From Bacteroidota bacterium (GTDB taxonomy: Bacteria > Bacteroidota > Bacteroidia > Chitinophagales > Saprospiraceae), in assembly GCA_018222965.1 (NCBI GenBank), contig JAAEZH010000022.1:1-64000 (forward strand): a stretch of DNA of 64,000 nt. The letters run 5' to 3'. The translations under genes and the position numbers were made by a program. The stretch's first letter is position 1, and each line of letters begins with the position of its first letter. A model generated the notes under the pieces. That model searched no databases. It had not been told where the DNA came from and saw only the letters and a list, made by a program, of their open reading frames with translations. Positions 61,125 through 64,000 of this stretch are shown one piece after another.

Positions 61125-64000
61125 TTACTCAATGCGTACCATCTTGCGAACGGCGCGGTGAGTAGGCGTAATCAATTCGTAATACATGATGCCGCTCTGA
61201 ATTTTCAGATCTCCTTCCCGGATGTACAACTCGTTGTATCCGGCTTTGAAGTCTCCGTCAAAACGATATACTTCGCGGCCTCCGGCATCCATGATTCGCA
61301 TGGTTGCATGGCAGGATTCCGGCAACTCAAAACCAATGCGGGTTTCCTGACGGAATGGATTCGGGTGGCTTTGGTACAGCGCAAATGGGCGACTGCTTTC
61401 CGCCTGATCTCCAAATCGCAATCCGAGGCTCAGTAGGTCTCCGTTGGCATCGTATGCTTCCGGCCAGGTGTAGGCGTAACTGATATTGAAGACTTCGCTG
61501 GTTTTCACGCTTTCGCGAATGCGGAAACGCAAACTGTGCAGCAAGGTGCCTTCTTCCAGTGATACGGCTTCATCGTGGGCATTCCAGCTAAAGGTCAGAT
61601 AACCTTCATCTGCTTTGGTGGTACCCAGGTTTTCGCTGGCCGACAGTCCGTCTTTCATTTCGACAAACTCCATCGCATCCGGATTAAAGGCGAGGGTATA
61701 CTGAACACCCCAGATCATATCCGGACCAACATAGAATGGAATTTCATGAACCGTACCGGCTTCCAGCACCAGATCATCGGTCTCCAGCCAGAAGTCGCGA
61801 ATTGGATCGCGATCATCGACTTCGGCCATGTCATTTGGTACTACACTGCCATTCAGATCACCAATCTTGATACCGACAAAGTCTGTTTCCAGTTCGTCAA
61901 GAATCAGGTTGTTGAAGCTGATTGCCTCCGGGAATACTTCTTCCCATGGATTCATTGGATTCGGGAATACATAATCTGCATCCACAAATCGCCAGCTGGT
62001 ATTGTTCGGGAAGTCGGTCTCTATCAGGAGAATCAGCTTCCGAATTTCTACCATATCCAGGGTCGTAACCGTACCTGAGTTGTTGGCATCAGCCGCAATC
62101 ATCTGGTATGGTGAATCCAGCGGATCCAATCCAAGGATGTGGAGGCTCATGATCACGAGGTCATAAGTAGTTACTCCATTCAGTGGATTGTCGTCGCGCA
62201 TTGGAGTTACGGTATAGTCTCCGCCGGTCATCACATTGAAGAGGAAGAGTCCGTCTTCTTCTGTTACTTCCGACAAGGTCGTTGTGCCGTTAACTTCAAC
62301 TTCAACATACTCAACCGGCTCCAGCTCTTCGGTTGCAATCAGTCCGGCGATGTCAACTGTTACCGGATTCGGATCACAATTATTCATGTTATCCTGAACG
62401 TTGATGAAAGTCTCGCAGAAGTCCTGGTTACCAGCTGCATCTGTAACCCATATTTCAACAGCCTGCTGGCCGAGATCATCACAGGTGTAGGTTACAGCCA
62501 AATCAGTAATATCTGGCGAGAAGGTGTAGATCAGATCACCCGGACAATTGTCAAAGGATCCAAGGTTCAGGTCAGATGCCCAAACTTCGATCATACCGGT
62601 TTGCATGATCTCTACTACCAGTCCATTCAGACAGTATGGTGTTGGCAGTTTACAATCTTCGACCACAACAGTAGTTGTTTCGAAGGAAGTATTGCCACAA
62701 TTATCAGTCACAGTATAAGTGATATCATAGGTACCTGGTACTACATCCGGCACTACAACACTTGCCTGGATGTCATCGAAGTCGCCGAAGTCGCCACTGA
62801 TATTCACCTCAAACTCAACAGAACATTCGTCAAGAATATCCGGATAAGGAATTGTGAGGTCTTTATCACAGTCTTCTTCTACGATACAGCCGTCGATTGT
62901 CGGTATGACAAATTCAGGAGCTTCTGAATCGTTGACTTTGATAACCTGTTCGTAAGAGATGTAGCCGTCTGGCGTACCTGGTGCTCCGGAGTCATTCCAA
63001 CCATCGCGGAAAGTGCGGTCATCCTGATCGCCATCACCATCCCAGTCTGAAAAGTATACAGACTCGAAGTGATCTTCTTCGCTGAAGGCATCATAACCGA
63101 AGTCGTTGTAGACGCACCAGTTGATTGCCGACCAGGTACGAACGATTTTATAACAAGCATCCGGTACCACGTAGAAGTATTCGTCTTCGAAGCTAATACC
63201 GATCAACTCACATTCATCGAAGTAAATTTCCGGTTCGCCAAATTCAGGCAACTGACCATCGGTACATTCAACCAGAATATCAGCCGGGAATTCAACTACC
63301 CAGTCAGAGTTATGCTCTACCGTAATGGTTTGCGTACAAACTGCCGGCGGATTGAAACCACTGTTGTCGTTGGCTGTCCAGGTTCGTACTACGGTACCGG
63401 CCTGACACTCATCGATATTGAGGGTCACCTCGTAAGTAATTTCAAGCTCACAGTTGTCGTAGAAGCTTGCATCGCCATACGGATCCAGAACGGAGTAGTC
63501 GCCGAGGTTAAGTGGTACGGACAGTTCTTCGACGTAAGTCTCACAACTGATGGTCTGTGGAGCCGGACAAGTAACCACAAATGGTGGCAATTTATCCTGA
63601 ACTTCTACCTGAACCATACAGTCGTTGAAGTTGCCATAGATGTCGTATGCGCGGAACACCACCATGATTGGGTTATTTGGCACATCGTTACAGCAGAAGG
63701 TTACAGACGGACCGAAGTCATCCGGATCGCCATTGCAATCTCCATCCATACGGCTTACTTCGAAGTAGGCCAATTCACAATTGTCATAAGAACCATCATC
63801 GAAGGTTTCGGCGAAAGCCACACCCTGTCCATCGCTCGTGAGAGACACTTCGGTGATTTCGTCGCAAATGGCAACCGGAGCCGTTTGATCCTCAACCGTT
63901 AGGATAAAGGAACAGCTGGATGTATTGCCACAATCATCTACGGTGAAGTAGGTAATAGTGTGTTCTCCGATTTCCACATCAGTCAACAGACCTCCGTTGG
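61125..64000 (-). CDS. HYR/dockerin-like/cohesin-like T9SS protein (C-terminal part)
   Basis: Partial: the frame is open through the right edge, so the N-terminus is outside. The visible 958 residues begin within a row of HYR/Ig-like modules (DNCELAYFEVSRMD, ADDxxP and VTDNCGNTS patterns, cysteine-rich). Next comes a carboxypeptidase-regulatory-like segment (about 550-600), then a dockerin-like pair (ADANNSGTVTTLDMVEIRKL and IKIGDLNGS), and a cohesin-like beta-sandwich (about 735-850, GVQYTLAFNPDAMEFVEM). A T9SS sorting domain (LYQSHPNPFRQETRIGFEL to the end) closes it. It is probably a very large surface protein or adhesin. Confidence 0.88.
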   Translation of the reverse strand, partial: NGGLLTDVEIGEHTITYFTVDDCGNTSSCSFILTVEDQTAPVAICDEITEVSLTSDGQGVAFAETFDDGSYDNCELAYFEVSRMDGDCNGDPDDFGPSVTFCCNDVPNNPIMVVFRAYDIYGNFNDCMVQVEVQDKLPPFVVTCPAPQTISCETYVEELSVPLNLGDYSVLDPYGDASFYDNCELEITYEVTLNIDECQAGTVVRTWTANDNSGFNPPAVCTQTITVEHNSDWVVEFPADILVECTDGQLPEFGEPEIYFDECELIGISFEDEYFYVVPDACYKIVRTWSAINWCVYNDFGYDAFSEEDHFESVYFSDWDGDGDQDDRTFRDGWNDSGAPGTPDGYISYEQVIKVNDSEAPEFVIPTIDGCIVEEDCDKDLTIPYPDILDECSVEFEVNISGDFGDFDDIQASVVVPDVVPGTYDITYTVTDNCGNTSFETTTVVVEDCKLPTPYCLNGLVVEIMQTGMIEVWASDLNLGSFDNCPGDLIYTFSPDITDLAVTYTCDDLGQQAVEIWVTDAAGNQDFCETFINVQDNMNNCDPNPVTVDIAGLIATEELEPVEYVEVEVNGTTTLSEVTEEDGLFLFNVMTGGDYTVTPMRDDNPLNGVTTYDLVIMSLHILGLDPLDSPYQMIAADANNSGTVTTLDMVEIRKLILLIETDFPNNTSWRFVDADYVFPNPMNPWEEVFPEAISFNNLILDELETDFVGIKIGDLNGSVVPNDMAEVDDRDPIRDFWLETDDLVLEAGTVHEIPFYVGPDMIWGVQYTLAFNPDAMEFVEMKDGLSASENLGTTKADEGYLTFSWNAHDEAVSLEEGTLLHSLRFRIRESVKTSEVFNISYAYTWPEAYDANGDLLSLGLRFGDQAESSRPFALYQSHPNPFRQETRIGFELPESCHATMRIMDAGGREVYRFDGDFKAGYNELYIREGDLKIQSGIMYYELITPTHRAVRKMVRIE

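Larger units (their letters stand above)
1306..63815. repeat. Iterated odd palindrome TTCG(C/G)CGAA, 15 copies
   Basis: Exact copies start at 1306, 5477, 6131, 9852, 16813, 27824, 27853, 34854, 39503, 42111, 42376, 47800, 52585, 57073 and 63807. Most sit in a longer arm context, CTTTCG-S-CGAAAG or ATTCGCCGAAAGG. They occur within genes in different reading frames (for example LSANE, RRKA, AFAE, SAKA, AFRR) and in intergenic DNA. About 0.5 copies would be expected by chance in 64 kb of even composition. Confidence 0.85.

Overview
The window looks like a chromosomal stretch from a gliding or marine Bacteroidota, most likely of the Saprospiria (Lewinella/Saprospira-like). The evidence is seven large secreted proteins ending in type IX secretion (T9SS) sorting domains of the 'VYPNP' kind, a long SprB-repeat adhesin, HYR, choice-of-anchor and FG-GAP/ASPIC proteins, a LytS-type kinase with a reg_prop propeller sensor, and Bacteroidota-style promoters (TAnnTTTG). 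No T9SS machinery, tRNA, rRNA, CRISPR array, insertion sequence or phage gene was recognised. The lineage is an inference.

Layout. 0.2-7 kb (all minus): propeller-sensor histidine kinase, then an operon of a VIT-vWA protein and a membrane-anchored protein with a clan CD-like His/Cys pair. 7-7.8 kb: gene-free, with hairpins. 7.8-17 kb (minus): a giant two-copy choice-of-anchor I/phytase-like T9SS protein, then a TPR-YaiO outer-membrane protein and a family 2 glycosyltransferase (exopolysaccharide pair). 17.4-25.5 kb: yebC, a CotH/lamin-tail T9SS protein, an ATP-grasp enzyme, DUF3817, an FG-GAP protein, a bestrophin and a Tat-exported pirin. 25.7-31.3 kb: a small membrane protein, a second ATP-grasp enzyme, then a tight operon of an unknown 657-residue protein with a papain-like C/H/N set, a stand-alone alanine racemase (ATGA overlap) and a small membrane protein. 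31.4-38.7 kb (minus): M28 peptidase and SprB-repeat adhesin, both T9SS cargo. 39-44.3 kb: DEAD-box/DbpA helicase with a structured leader, MpaB-type oxygenase divergent from DUF1990-YndJ, and a Rof-like antiterminator. 44.3-51.2 kb (minus): tandem aryl-sulfate sulfotransferase paralogues and a large FG-GAP/ASPIC lipoprotein. 51.4-57.9 kb: GT39-like transferase, GNAT protein, tag, ferredoxin-linked reductase, lipoprotein, outer-membrane barrel, MgtC/DUF4010. 58-61 kb: aminoglycoside-phosphotransferase-like remnant, DUF3298/DUF4163 lipoprotein, cysE-cysM operon. 61.1 kb to the right edge: the C-terminal part of a HYR/dockerin-like/cohesin-like T9SS protein.

Together the genes describe a surface-active heterotroph that exports adhesins and hydrolases, makes exopolysaccharide, and keeps ordinary housekeeping genes between them.

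The intergenic and within-gene DNA is unusual. An odd palindrome TTCG(C/G)CGAA was found 15 times in coding and non-coding DNA and in several reading frames, like the cyanobacterial HIP1. There are also hairpins of the form GACC-CGCnnCGC-GGTC with compensatory changes, ACCTGnCRGGT tandem arrays, and short tandem repeats placed directly after stop codons. The best candidates for undescribed biology are the 657-aa/alr/85-aa operon, the VIT-vWA/clan CD-like pair and the iterated palindrome.
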